From Actinomycetes bacterium (GTDB lineage Bacteria; Actinomycetota; Acidimicrobiia; Acidimicrobiales; Ilumatobacteraceae), in contig JANXUF010000145.1 of assembly GCA_025356335.1 (NCBI GenBank), forward strand, positions 31,371 to 95,370: DNA of 64,000 bases. Reading direction: 5' to 3'. How positions within the stretch are numbered: position 1 is the first letter of the stretch; the number at the start of each line of letters is the position of its first letter. Made by a program: the position numbers and the translations under genes. Under the pieces are notes generated by a model. It saw only the letters and a program-made list of their open reading frames with translations, had not been told where the DNA came from and did no database searches. This document shows positions 34,582 through 43,091 of the stretch, in pieces.

Positions 34582-35832
34582 TCAGTGGCGTTCGGGGAGG
34601 GGGGCGGAGTAGGCCTGGCCGCTGTCGAGGCCGAAGGCCGTGTGCAGGCTTCGGGCGGCACGCTCCATGTCGACGGCGGCGATGACGACGGAGATCCGGA
34701 TCGTCGAGGTGGAGATCATCTCGATGTTGATCTCCTCGTCTGCGAGTACGCGGAACATCTTGGCGGCGATGCCTGGGCTCGTCTTCATGCCGGCGCCGAC
34801 GAGTGAAACCTTGGCGATCGAATCGTCGTGGCTGACGCCCGTCGCGCCGATGTCCTTGGCGACCTGCTCGACGATCTTCTGGGCGGTACCCATATCGGCC
34901 TTCGGCATCGTGAAGGAGATATCGGTCGTGCCGGCATTCGACGTGTTCTGGACGATCATGTCGACGTTCACGTTCGTCGCCGCCAGCGCTTCGAACAGCG
35001 CCGCCGAGATACCTGGCCTGTCGGGAACGCCGAGCACACTGACCTTGGCCTCGCCTGCATCGGTGACGACACTGGAGATGATTGGCTCTTCCATCGAGGG
35101 CTCCTCGGCGCTGACCCACGTACCGGGCTCCCAGGTGAAACTGGAGCGGACGTGGAGGGGGACGTTGTGATTGCGGGCGAATTCAGCAGAACGCAGATTG
35201 AGCACCTTGCTGCCGGCACCCGCCATTTCGAGCATCTCGTCGAAGTTGACCTTTGCCAGGCGACGTGCCTGGGGAACGATGCGCGGGTCGGCAGTGAACA
35301 CTCCGGTGACGTCGGTGTAGATCTCGCAGGCGTCGGCGCTGAGCGCTGCTGCGAGCGCCACGGCAGTCGTGTCGGATCCGCCGCGACCGAGGGTGGTGAT
35401 CTCTTTGTCGGTGCTCACGCCCTGGAATCCGGCGACGACGCAGACGTTGCCGGCAGCGAGGGCCTCCCGCACGCGATCGCCTTTGACTTCGAGGATCTTC
35501 GCCTTGCCGTGGTTCGTGTCGGTGATGATCCCGACCTGACTCCCGGTGAAACTCATCGCTTCGAGGCCGAGGTCGGCGAGCGCCATACAGACGAGCGCCA
35601 TCGAGACGCGCTCACCGGTCGTCAGCAGCATGTCGAGTTCGCGGCCAGGCTGCGTCTTGGAGACGCTGTTGGCCAGCGCGATCAGGGTGTCGGTCGCCTT
35701 TCCCATGGCGCTGACGACGACGACGACGTCGTGCCCGCGGCGCTTGGTGAAGGCGACATTCTCGGCAACGGCGCGTATTCGGTCCGGGTCGGCGACGGAA
35801 GTACCGCCGTACTTCTGCACGATGAGGGCCAC
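34582..35832 (-). CDS. ask: Aspartate kinase
   Basis: Phosphorylates aspartate, the first step of the Lys/Thr/Met pathway. A 416-residue enzyme: kinase domain with VQKYGGTSVAD (5-15) and TTLGRGGSDTTAVALA, then two C-terminal ACT domains (about 265-400, VSVLGVPDRPGISAAL and VSLVGAGMKTSPGIAAKM), which mediate feedback control by lysine and/or threonine. As in other actinobacteria an internal start may yield a separate beta subunit, not verified. GTG 35832 follows TAGCCT (minus strand, 35842-35847) by nine bases. Confidence 0.95.
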   Translation of the reverse strand: MALIVQKYGGTSVADPDRIRAVAENVAFTKRRGHDVVVVVSAMGKATDTLIALANSVSKTQPGRELDMLLTTGERVSMALVCMALADLGLEAMSFTGSQVGIITDTNHGKAKILEVKGDRVREALAAGNVCVVAGFQGVSTDKEITTLGRGGSDTTAVALAAALSADACEIYTDVTGVFTADPRIVPQARRLAKVNFDEMLEMAGAGSKVLNLRSAEFARNHNVPLHVRSSFTWEPGTWVSAEEPSMEEPIISSVVTDAGEAKVSVLGVPDRPGISAALFEALAATNVNVDMIVQNTSNAGTTDISFTMPKADMGTAQKIVEQVAKDIGATGVSHDDSIAKVSLVGAGMKTSPGIAAKMFRVLADEEINIEMISTSTIRISVVIAAVDMERAARSLHTAFGLDSGQAYSAPLPERH

Positions 35833-35841
35833 GGGTCGAAA

Positions 35842-35885
35842 AGGCTACCCAATCCGCGGCGTCGAGAGACGGAAATCGGTAGCCT
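35842..35885. promoter_or_regulatory. Divergent -10 pair, ask and cyclophilin
   Basis: TAGCCT occurs on the minus strand at 35842-35847 and on the plus strand at 35880-35885, each nine bases from a GTG start. Both transcripts would have almost no leader. Assigned by pattern only. Confidence 0.5.
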
Positions 35886-35894
35886 TCACCACCC

Positions 35895-36926
35895 GTGGGT
35901 ACCGCCAAGCGAGACAGACAACGAGCAAACCGACAGCTGAAGGTCGAACAGCTCATCAAAGTGGAGAAAAAGGCCAAGACCAAGCGTCGCGGCCTGCAAT
36001 TCGTCATCGGTATTCCGTTGTTGATCCTGCTGGCCTTCGTCGTGGTCAAGTCGTTCAGTAAGGACACCCCGACGGCGACGATCAACTCGACCGTCGCCGG
36101 CTCGACGCCCGGAGCCGGGTTCACCTTCGGCACCGGCGCATGCGCCAACGCCGACGGGAGCTCACCCGAAACCGACTCCTTCACCGCTGCCCCATCGCTG
36201 TGCATCGATCCGGCGAAGTCCTACGCGGCATCCGTGCGCACGAACGTCGGCGATTTCACCATCACCCTCGATGCTGCGCACGCGATCGGCAACGTCAATA
36301 ACTTCGTGACGCTCGCCCGGTATCACTACTACGACAACCACGACTGCCACCGGATCATCGCCGGCTTCGTCGTGCAGTGCGGTCGCCCCGGCGACGCCTC
36401 GAAGGAAAGCGCGCCCGGCTACACGGTCGGCGACGAGAAGCCGACCCGCGCCTACCGCCTCGGTGACATCGCCATGGCGAACACCGGCAACCCGAACACT
36501 GGCGGGGGACAGTTTTTCATCATCGACGGTCCGCAGGGCGTGGCATTGCCGCAGACGTACTCGTTGATCGGGACGGTGACATCTGGCTATGACACGACCA
36601 TTCAGGCGATGGCCTCTGCGGCGGCACCAGACGGTTCCCCTCCGATCAAGGAGATCAAGCTCATCAGCGTGACGATCAACGAAGGTCCGGCGGTCGACGG
36701 CGCCACGGCGACGACGGTCGTCAACACCAATCCGCCGGTTGCGGCCGAAACCGGAACGACCGTTGCCGGGACGGCTACGACCACGCCTGCTACGACCACG
36801 CCTGCTCCGACCACGCCTGCTACGACCACGCCTGCTCCGACCACGCCTGCTACGACCACGCCTGCTCCGGCCACGGGTGCTACGACCACCACCACCGCAA
36901 CGAAGTCGACAACGCCGGGTACCTGA
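35895..36926 (+). CDS. Membrane-anchored cyclophilin-type peptidyl-prolyl isomerase
   Basis: A 343-residue protein: a basic cytoplasmic start, one membrane helix (about 35-54, FVIGIPLLILLAFVVV), then a cyclophilin domain (about 100-265) with YYDNHDCHRIIAGFVVQCG, TGGGQFFII and YSLIGTV, and a Thr/Pro-rich C-terminal tail built from a 15-base DNA repeat. It isomerises peptidyl-prolyl bonds outside the membrane. Active-site Arg appears present in CHRIIAGF. GTG start 35895. Confidence 0.88.
   Translation: MGTAKRDRQRANRQLKVEQLIKVEKKAKTKRRGLQFVIGIPLLILLAFVVVKSFSKDTPTATINSTVAGSTPGAGFTFGTGACANADGSSPETDSFTAAPSLCIDPAKSYAASVRTNVGDFTITLDAAHAIGNVNNFVTLARYHYYDNHDCHRIIAGFVVQCGRPGDASKESAPGYTVGDEKPTRAYRLGDIAMANTGNPNTGGGQFFIIDGPQGVALPQTYSLIGTVTSGYDTTIQAMASAAAPDGSPPIKEIKLISVTINEGPAVDGATATTVVNTNPPVAAETGTTVAGTATTTPATTTPAPTTPATTTPAPTTPATTTPAPATGATTTTTATKSTTPGT
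36772..36880 (+). repeat. 15-base coding repeat in the cyclophilin tail
   Basis: A GC(T/A)CC(G/C)ACCACGCCT-like 15-base unit repeats about seven times in frame, encoding alternating TTPAP/TTPAT. It can change length without frameshift, giving variable extracellular tails. Confidence 0.8.
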
Positions 36927-37009
36927 CACCACCGACTCAGGATTCATGCCCGAGCGAGGAGTTGGCGCGCGCAGACCGTGCAGCACAGCGTCGAGCAGAG
37001 GCTGAGGCG

Positions 37010-37642
37010 TCAGGCGGGCAAGGTGCCGTCGACGACGACGTCGCCGAACATCTCCCACGTGTCGCCCGTACGCAGCAGGGCCGAACCGCTCGGCACTTCG
37101 GCGATCGGGAAGCCGCGCGCGAGCTCGACCGAACGCTTGTGACGCTCCGCTGTCCAGGTCTCGGCACGGGTGATCACCGCCAACCCCTTCAGCAGGCCGA
37201 GCCCGATCGTGAATGCCCCCCCTCGAGGGTCCACCATCGGGTCACACAGCGCAGCGGCAGCGCCCGTCGAGGCGGCAACGATGCCACCGCGGTCGAACAC
37301 ACCGGCAATCGCCGCCCACGTCGGCGTGTCCTTCATCACGCCACGCAGGTGCAATGGCGAATCGCCGACCAGGTAGACGAACTTCGAATTGCTGATCAGT
37401 GCTGCGTTGTTTGCGTCGTTGGCATCGCGACGGTTGAGGACCATCAGACCTGTCGCTGTCGCCCCGAGACCGGCGAACCAGGTCACGGCCTGGTCGACCA
37501 GGCGCTGGGGGTGTTCGAAAGCGTCAGCCGTCGGGATGATCAACACCTGATCCGAGCCGCTCGTCTGCAGCAGGCGGCGATCGAGGGCGTCGTATCCAGA
37601 GGCGAATTCGTCCCCGCCGAGCAGTGCGATCGTCCCGTTCAT
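37010..37642 (-). CDS. Peptidase S51/cyanophycinase-like protein
   Basis: A 210-residue protein related to peptidase S51/cyanophycinase. Seen: N-terminal IALLGGDEFASGYD, VLIIPTADAFEH, a glycine-containing nucleophile region IVAASTGAAAALCDP instead of the usual GTSAGA, and AFTIGLGLL. The altered nucleophile context leaves enzyme activity uncertain. ATG 37642 chosen; two earlier Met codons are in frame. Convergent with the cyclophilin gene, divergent from the AAA ATPase gene. Confidence 0.7.
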   Translation of the reverse strand: MNGTIALLGGDEFASGYDALDRRLLQTSGSDQVLIIPTADAFEHPQRLVDQAVTWFAGLGATATGLMVLNRRDANDANNAALISNSKFVYLVGDSPLHLRGVMKDTPTWAAIAGVFDRGGIVAASTGAAAALCDPMVDPRGGAFTIGLGLLKGLAVITRAETWTAERHKRSVELARGFPIAEVPSGSALLRTGDTWEMFGDVVVDGTLPA

Positions 37643-37724
37643 GTGGCCAGTCATATGGCCAGCAGCGTAGGCCGTGGTTCGACGGCATCGAGCAGACGAC
37701 ACTTTTCTCAAGGACACCAAGGAC

Positions 37725-37771
37725 TCTATAAAGAACCATAAAACTTATAAAAAACCATAAAGCCGTAGTAT
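37725..37771 (+). promoter_or_regulatory. AT-rich promoter with AACCATAAA direct repeats
   Basis: AACCATAAA occurs at 37734-37742 and 37753-37761, 19 bases apart, in a strongly AT-rich stretch in otherwise high-GC DNA. TAGTAT at 37766-37771 is six bases before the ATG of the ATPase. The repeats could bind a regulator, possibly the ATPase itself. Confidence 0.55.
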
Positions 37772-37777
37772 CGGACG

Positions 37778-38986
37778 ATGGCCTCCAACCCGTTCCGACC
37801 GGGCTTCGGGAACTCGCCGGCGATCCTGGCAGGCCGCGATGATTTCATCGAGCAGTTCGCCGAAGCACTGGACGATGGGCCGGGCTCGCTCGGCAGGGCC
37901 ACGCTCTATACCGGTGCTCGTGGAACCGGCAAGACCGTGATGCTCAACGAGGTCGCCGATATCGCCAGACAACGAGGCTGGCTGACGATCGACGAGACCG
38001 CCTCGCCGGGCTTCGTCAGCAGGCTGGTCGTACAGCACCTGCCAGCGTTGCTGTCCGGTCTCGACCCGAAAGCTAGGCGCCTCAAGCTCACCAGCGTCTC
38101 GGGCCCGATGGGGATCGGGGGTCTGTCCTGGGATGCGAGCGACACCCATGTCGTCGCCGCCGGCCTGCGGAACCAGATGGAACTGGCGTGCGACCTGCTG
38201 GCCACTGCCGGTTCCGGCCTGTTGGTCACGCTCGACGAGGTCCATGGCACCCAAGCGGGCGAACTTCGCGACTTCTTCTCGACCATCCAGCACCTGTTCC
38301 GCAACGATCGCAACATTGCTGTCGCCGCTGCCGGCCTGCCGTCGGCGATCAGCAGCCTGCTCAACGATGACGTACTGACGTTCCTGCGTCGAGCCGACCG
38401 CCACACGCTCGGGCCCGTCGGGCTCGGCGAGGTCGTTCGGGTGATGTCGGCGACCGTCGAGAGCGCAGGCCGCACCATCGATCACGACGCCTGCCGTCTT
38501 GCCGCAGCGGCGACGGGAGGGTATCCGTTCCTCATCCAACTCGTCGGCTATCAGATCTGGCGCCAGCACCCTGACGCCGCCGAGATCACTGGTGACGACG
38601 TCGACAAGGGGGTTCCGGCTGCGCTGCGACGAATGGGTTCGCTCGTTCACGAACCAGCGCTCGCCGACCTGTCCAACGTCGATCGGACGTTCCTGTCGGC
38701 GATGGCCCGCGATCGTCAACCATCGCGAATCGCCGACATCGCCGAACGGATGGGCGTCGACCTCGCCTATACGAGCGTGTACCGTCAACGCCTGATCGAC
38801 GCACAAATGGTCGAGCCCGCCGGTCGGGGGTTGCTGGCCTTCACACTTCCCTACATGGCCGACTATCTGCGAAGCAACACGGCGCTGCACGCCCAACTCG
38901 GCACGTCCTCCGAGGGTTTCACGACACCCGCCGTCACGAAGCGCGCGGAATCTCCCGTCGACCCAACTGCTCGACGAGCAGAGTGA
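37778..38986 (+). CDS. AAA+ ATPase, Orc1/archaeal-ATPase type
   Basis: A 402-residue AAA+ ATPase. Seen: Walker A TGARGTGKT (45-53), Walker B LLVTLDEVHG (about 148-157), sensor region NIAVAAAGLPSA, and an ATG-GYPFLIQLVGYQIW lid motif near 250, typical of stand-alone ATPases of the Orc1/DUF234 group. A C-terminal winged helix is likely (IADIAERMGVDLAYTSVYRQRL). ATG 37778. Upstream DNA is AT-rich with direct repeats. Function unknown; such ATPases often work with toxins or defence proteins, none of which is adjacent. Confidence 0.82.
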   Translation: MASNPFRPGFGNSPAILAGRDDFIEQFAEALDDGPGSLGRATLYTGARGTGKTVMLNEVADIARQRGWLTIDETASPGFVSRLVVQHLPALLSGLDPKARRLKLTSVSGPMGIGGLSWDASDTHVVAAGLRNQMELACDLLATAGSGLLVTLDEVHGTQAGELRDFFSTIQHLFRNDRNIAVAAAGLPSAISSLLNDDVLTFLRRADRHTLGPVGLGEVVRVMSATVESAGRTIDHDACRLAAAATGGYPFLIQLVGYQIWRQHPDAAEITGDDVDKGVPAALRRMGSLVHEPALADLSNVDRTFLSAMARDRQPSRIADIAERMGVDLAYTSVYRQRLIDAQMVEPAGRGLLAFTLPYMADYLRSNTALHAQLGTSSEGFTTPAVTKRAESPVDPTARRAE

Positions 38987-39086
38987 AGGGGGCGAACGCA
39001 CCGTTCCGTCGCCGGCCCGTTCGTCCCACCGAGGTCGGACGGTGGTCCGAACGCCGCCGTCGCCCGCGTTGCTGGGTCCGTTGACA

Positions 39087-39181
39087 GGATGCTGAAATTG
39101 GTATCTCGGCAGGCGCACGTCGCCGCGAATGCCCAGGTCATCGACGCGCTCAGCCGAGCCGACTGATGTATTTCAGCATCC
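39087..39181. repeat. 12-base inverted repeat, MITE-like
   Basis: GGATGCTGAAAT at 39087-39098 and ATTTCAGCATCC at 39170-39181 are perfect inverted arms about 71 bases apart. TTGACA immediately precedes the left arm. A 25-codon ORF (39089-39166) starts in the left arm and ends before the right one. Possibly a miniature element or a long-range hairpin. Confidence 0.6.
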
Positions 39182-39193
39182 CGTTACGTCCCG

Positions 39194-39952
39194 TCAAATC
39201 AGCAGACCTTGGCGGAGGTGCCAGCGAACCTGCTCCCCGACGCCGATCGAGTCGAGAAAACCGTCGAATGAACCGTCCGCCGCTCGGAGTTCGTCGAGAA
39301 TCCGCCGCATCGCCGCCGGCAGCGCTGCCGACAGGCCGCTCGGCATCTGATCGAACGCCCTCATCGCCTCGGGCTGCGTGCGCTCCATCCAGGCGCGCCA
39401 GCGCAGCATCGCCGCTTCGGTCAAGGCGTAGTCCTCGACGATGTCGTCCTCGGACACGCCGAGCGCTGCGAGCGTGAGCGCGGCAACGAGGCCCGTGCGA
39501 TCCTTGCCGGCTGCGCAGTGGAACACGGCAGGCAACGAGCCGGGCATCGCCAGCAGCCGAATCGCCTCTCCGAGACGGTCGGCACCGACACGCAACATCT
39601 GGCGGTAGGCACCGACGAGAAAATCTGCCGCATCGTCGACACCCTCGAGACCCTCGGAGAACTGCGCCGTCGCGTCGATCACCGGAATGTGGTGGAAGAC
39701 GACTCGAATCGCATCAACGGGGAAACGACCGCGTTCTTCGAGTTCCTCCGGCGTGCGCAGATCGATGACGGTGCGCAGTTCGAGCGGACGGACCGCTTCG
39801 ACATCGTTGTCCGACAACCGTTGCAAACCGTCGGCACGAAACAGCATCCGCCAACGGACGATTCGCCCGTCTGCAGCTGCGTATCCGCCGAGGTCCCGGA
39901 AGTTGTGGACGTTTTCCAGCGGGATAACGCGCTCAGGCGTGGCCATCTGCAT
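39194..39952 (-). CDS. Protein-tyrosine/dual-specificity phosphatase
   Basis: A 252-residue phosphatase of the PtpB-like group (M. tuberculosis PtpB family). Seen: NVHNFRDLGGYAAADG near the N-terminus and the P-loop VFHCAAGKDRTGLVAAL at about 145-160 with catalytic Cys and Arg. No signal peptide. ATG 39952 follows TACCGT (minus strand, 39960-39965) by seven bases, so I prefer MQMATPER over a later Met. Substrate may be a phosphotyrosine, phosphoserine or phosphoinositide. Confidence 0.87.
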   Translation of the reverse strand: MQMATPERVIPLENVHNFRDLGGYAAADGRIVRWRMLFRADGLQRLSDNDVEAVRPLELRTVIDLRTPEELEERGRFPVDAIRVVFHHIPVIDATAQFSEGLEGVDDAADFLVGAYRQMLRVGADRLGEAIRLLAMPGSLPAVFHCAAGKDRTGLVAALTLAALGVSEDDIVEDYALTEAAMLRWRAWMERTQPEAMRAFDQMPSGLSAALPAAMRRILDELRAADGSFDGFLDSIGVGEQVRWHLRQGLLI

Positions 39953-40035
39953 CGCACGCACGGTACTCCTCGAAGATGTCCGCAGGGCAAACACCACCTG
40001 AACGTCGACTGGTCAGGTGTCACCGCCGGCGAACT

Positions 40036-40168
40036 GTCAGCGCCGGGTCAGCGCCGGGTCAGCGCCGGTTCAGCGCGTGCCGACATCGGGCCGACGACCG
40101 TATCGACATCGGGCCGACGACCGTATCGACGTCGTGTCGACGACGTATCGACATCGAGTCGACGACCG
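40036..40168. repeat. Stacked 11-base and 23-base tandem repeats upstream of fadB2-like gene
   Basis: GTCAGCGCCGG runs three and a half times (40036-40075); then a 23-base unit starting CGACATCGGGCCGACGACC repeats twice exactly (40081, 40104) and twice in diverged form to about 40168. They occupy most of the 280-base spacer before 40231. Origin and role unknown. Confidence 0.85.
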
Positions 40169-40230
40169 GACTGTCTCGCCGATTGCTGTCCGGTTCGACT
40201 TGTTACCCATCGGTAGCTTATGGTTGGTCG

Positions 40231-41115
40231 ATGCCTGAAAAGCCCCAAGAGCCGGTGGAACGTCCCGACATGCTGAAAATGATCGGAATTCTCGGCTCCG
40301 GCATCATGGGTGCAGGTCTCGCCGAGGTCGTCTCCAGAGCCGGGTACGACGTCGTGGTTCGGTCACGTACACGGCAAGCGGCGGAGGCGCTGCTCAACAG
40401 CGTTGCGAAAGGCCTCGCCAAGCAGGTGGAACGCGGTAAGGCGACCGCTGAAGAACGCGAAGACATCCTCGGGCGGATCACCGTCTCCGACCACATCGGG
40501 GCGGTCGCCGACTGCGACCTCGTCATCGAATCAGTGGTGGAGGACCTCGCCGTGAAAAAGGCGCTGTTCGCCCAACTCGAGCAGGTGGTCAAGCCGAGTG
40601 GCATCCTGGCAACGAACACGTCGACGCTGCCGGTGATCGAAATGGCCATCGCCACGCAACGACCTGACCGTGTCTGCGGCATCCATTTCTTCAACCCGGC
40701 CCCGGCGATGAAACTCGTCGAGATCATCTCGCCGGTGACTGCCAGCGCCGACACGATCGCCACGGCGACAGCATTTGCGCAGTCGTGCGGCAAGGATGCC
40801 GTGCAGGTCAAGGATCGTGCGGGGTTCATCGTCAACGCGCTGCTGTTCCCGTACCTCAACAACGCCGTACGCCTGTGGGAACAGGGCACGGCATCGATGG
40901 AGGACATCGACACGGCGATGCGCGGCGGCTGCAACTTCCCGATGGGCCCATTCGCGCTGCTCGATCTCGTCGGCCTCGACACCTCGGTCGCCATCCTCGA
41001 TGCGCTGTACGCCGAGTTCCGCGACCCGAACTACGCCGCAATGCCGACGCTGCGCCGCATGCTCAGTGCGGGTCACCTCGGCCGCAAGACCAAGGTCGGC
41101 TTCTTCCAGTACTGA
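40231..41115 (+). CDS. 3-hydroxybutyryl/3-hydroxyacyl-CoA dehydrogenase
   Basis: A 294-residue NAD-dependent dehydrogenase of the FadB2/Hbd type. Seen: N-terminal IGILGSGIMGAG (about 17-28), IESVVEDLAVKK, NTSTLPV, and HFFNPAPAMKLVEII with the catalytic His. C-terminal helical domain (AGFIVNALLFPYLNNAVRL) forms the dimer. ATG 40231 is preceded by TAGCTT. Butyrate/fatty-acid metabolism, possibly tied to the ethylmalonyl-CoA mutase gene downstream. Followed by inverted repeats that may terminate it. Confidence 0.92.
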   Translation: MPEKPQEPVERPDMLKMIGILGSGIMGAGLAEVVSRAGYDVVVRSRTRQAAEALLNSVAKGLAKQVERGKATAEEREDILGRITVSDHIGAVADCDLVIESVVEDLAVKKALFAQLEQVVKPSGILATNTSTLPVIEMAIATQRPDRVCGIHFFNPAPAMKLVEIISPVTASADTIATATAFAQSCGKDAVQVKDRAGFIVNALLFPYLNNAVRLWEQGTASMEDIDTAMRGGCNFPMGPFALLDLVGLDTSVAILDALYAEFRDPNYAAMPTLRRMLSAGHLGRKTKVGFFQY

Positions 41116-41127
41116 GCATCACCCGAG

Positions 41128-41280
41128 TGTCACGGCACCACCCGAGTGTCACGGCACCCGTAGCCGTCGCCACCACACTCCGGTGCGGCGACGGCACTCG
41201 CATCTCGCGGCATCACCCGAGTGTCGCAGCACCCGTAGCCGTCGCCACCACACTCCGCTGCGGCGACGGCACTCGGATGT
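41128..41280. repeat. CGAGTGTC-type repeats, copies 2a and 2b
   Basis: Two tandem modules (about 41128-41200 and 41212-41276), each with CACCCGAGTGTC, a stem GCCGTCGCC/GGCGACGGC around a short loop, and a CACTCG end. They lie between convergent dehydrogenase and DUF559 genes. Module 2b forms the 3' end of the DUF559 coding region. Confidence 0.85.
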
Positions 41281-42217
41281 CGGGAAGTCCGAGTTCGCGT
41301 AGCCGCTGCACGTAGAGCGCTTCGAGTTCGCCGCCGATTGCCTCGAGATCGAGTAGGTCGAGTGGCGTCACCCGCTCGACCTGCCAGCCGATGCGGTGCA
41401 GCTGACGGTCTCGGCGCTTGTCACGCGTCGTGCCCTCGAGCAGCAGATGATCGGGGTGCACATCGACCTCGACGGCCCAGCGCGCCTTCGGGACAGTGAG
41501 GTCGACGCGTATCTTCGCGCCGTTCGGCAGAACGAGATCACGAAGTTGGGCGACGATCGGGATGCCGCGGTCAGCGAGGAGCCGTGCGACGATCACCTCG
41601 GGGTGCGATTCGAGCGCTCCGCCACCTGCTCGGTGCAGCAGGGTCCGCGAAAATTCGTACGATCCGGCGCGGCCGGAGTGCACGAGACGGCGACCAACGG
41701 CGACCAGCGTGGGGAATGTGCAGCGCCCGTCGGCGAGGAGTTGTTCGACGATCGACGCATGGTCGAACTCGTCCACGTCCCTGGCGATGTCGAACGCCAG
41801 CCGTGGCCAACTGGCAAGCCGCAGCCCGCTCGATCTCGTCATGACATCCATTGGTCGAATCGACGTCGATTGACGCAGCACGACCCCGTCGCCGATCTCG
41901 ACGTGGAGGCCGTGCGGAACCGAGAAGTGGATCGGCTCCGGCGCTGGCATCCGGCGGACGACGAGCAGCTTGCCGCCAGTCGGACCGGTCACGAATCCGG
42001 AGGGATAGGTGAGGCACAGCGCGATGCAGCGAGACTCGAGCGTCGCAGGCACAGCGACGAGCCGATATGTGCCCCGATACACGACGTCGAGCGAACCTTG
42101 ACGCACCATGCGCTGCCGGGTACGCGCGCTCATGCCGGCGCGGCTGAGCATCTCAGCGGTGGCGATGCCGAGATGACGGGCGAAGACGGCGGAGACCGTC
42201 GGGGTGAGATCTGGCAT
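41213..42217 (-). CDS. DUF559-type endonuclease-like protein
   Basis: A 334-residue protein: N-terminal winged-helix-like region (about 1-60, AbiEi-antitoxin-like, MVRQGSLDVVYRGTYRLV), middle unclear, and a C-terminal DUF559/Vsr-like nuclease domain (about 235-310, WAVEVDVHPDHLLLEGTTRDKRRD). Active-site acidic residues are visible in the EVDVH segment. The final 15 or so residues and the stop derive from the dispersed inverted repeat, so the 3' end has been rewritten. Function unknown; the family is widespread in actinobacteria. Confidence 0.8.
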   Translation of the reverse strand: MPDLTPTVSAVFARHLGIATAEMLSRAGMSARTRQRMVRQGSLDVVYRGTYRLVAVPATLESRCIALCLTYPSGFVTGPTGGKLLVVRRMPAPEPIHFSVPHGLHVEIGDGVVLRQSTSIRPMDVMTRSSGLRLASWPRLAFDIARDVDEFDHASIVEQLLADGRCTFPTLVAVGRRLVHSGRAGSYEFSRTLLHRAGGGALESHPEVIVARLLADRGIPIVAQLRDLVLPNGAKIRVDLTVPKARWAVEVDVHPDHLLLEGTTRDKRRDRQLHRIGWQVERVTPLDLLDLEAIGGELEALYVQRLRELGLPDIRVPSPQRSVVATATGAATLG

Positions 42218-42347
42218 GGCACTCTCCTTCGAGACGACTGCTGATGCAGCGCAGCTACTGGCAGGAAGTCGGGCCCGATCTGACGGCCGAAGGAAACGTA
42301 GGTCGGACCGTACGGCGTTGCCACCCGAAATCCTCCTAGCGCTCTCA

Positions 42348-42430
42348 ACCGAGTGCCGTGACACCCGTAGCCGTCGCCAGGACACTCCGCTGCGGCCAGG
42401 ACACTCGGCTGCGGCCAGGACACTCGGGCG
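42348..42430. repeat. CGAGTGTC-type repeat, copy 3
   Basis: Shares GACACCCGTAGCCGTCGCCA and ACACTCCGCTGCGGC with copies 2a/2b but has lost the perfect outer arms. It sits between divergent DUF559 and aat, ending eight bases before the -10-like TACGGT of aat. Confidence 0.75.
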
Positions 42431-42449
42431 GTCGGGGTACGGTCGGAGG

Positions 42450-43091
42450 GTGCCTGTGCCGCTCCCGCCTTCGCCGTGGACGTTCCCGGATCCACGACCG
42501 GCGATGTCCGACATGATCTGCGTCGGTGCCGACCTCGAGCCATCCACACTGATCACCGCCTACCGGGCCGGCCTGTTTCCGATGCCGCACGGACGCAAGC
42601 GCAAGGACATCGGCTGGTGGTCTCCGAACCCTCGCGGGATCATCCCGATCGACGGCTTCCACGAGAGTCGGACACTCAGGCGAGCGCGCAAACGGTTCGT
42701 CGTCACACACGACCAACAGTTCACCGAGGTCATGCGGCGGTGCGGCGACCCTCGACGACCTCACGGCTGGATCAACGAGCCGTTCATCAACGCCTACGCC
42801 ATGCTGCACCACCTCGGCTGGGCGTCGAGCACCGAGGTCGTGGACGAGGCGGGGGAACTCGTCGGCGGCGTGTACGGCGTGCGCATCGACCGCCTGTTCG
42901 CCGGCGAGTCGATGTTCCATACGAAGACCGACGCCTCCAAGGTCGCCCTCGCCGCGCTGATCGAACGTCTTCGTGATGACGGTATCGAACTGTTCGACGT
43001 GCAGTGGACGACGCCGCATCTGGTGTCGCTCGGGGCCATCGACATCACCCGCGACGAGTACCTGCACAGACTCGCAGCCGCCACGAGATGA
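42450..43091 (+). CDS. aat: Leucyl/phenylalanyl-tRNA-protein transferase
   Basis: Attaches Leu or Phe to proteins with N-terminal Arg/Lys, marking them for the N-end-rule (ClpS-ClpAP/ClpCP). A 213-residue Aat. Seen: PMPHGRKRKDIGWWSPNPRGIIP and WINEPFINAYAMLHHLGWASS, VYGVRIDRLFAGESMF and VQWTTPHLVSLGAI. GTG 42450 has TACGGT at 42438-42443, six bases upstream; GTG 42456 is the alternative. It is translationally coupled to the metzincin gene (ATGA). Confidence 0.93.
   Translation: MPVPLPPSPWTFPDPRPAMSDMICVGADLEPSTLITAYRAGLFPMPHGRKRKDIGWWSPNPRGIIPIDGFHESRTLRRARKRFVVTHDQQFTEVMRRCGDPRRPHGWINEPFINAYAMLHHLGWASSTEVVDEAGELVGGVYGVRIDRLFAGESMFHTKTDASKVALAALIERLRDDGIELFDVQWTTPHLVSLGAIDITRDEYLHRLAAATR

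Noticed and set aside
37010..38986. S51-like gene and AAA ATPase as a toxin-antitoxin or defence pair
   Set aside because: They are divergent, unrelated in promoter type, and neither carries a recognisable toxin or nuclease domain.
41116..41290. CRISPR-like array of repeats between two genes
   Set aside because: Only two modules with internal inverted arms and no unique spacers of constant size; better seen as dispersed inverted repeats.
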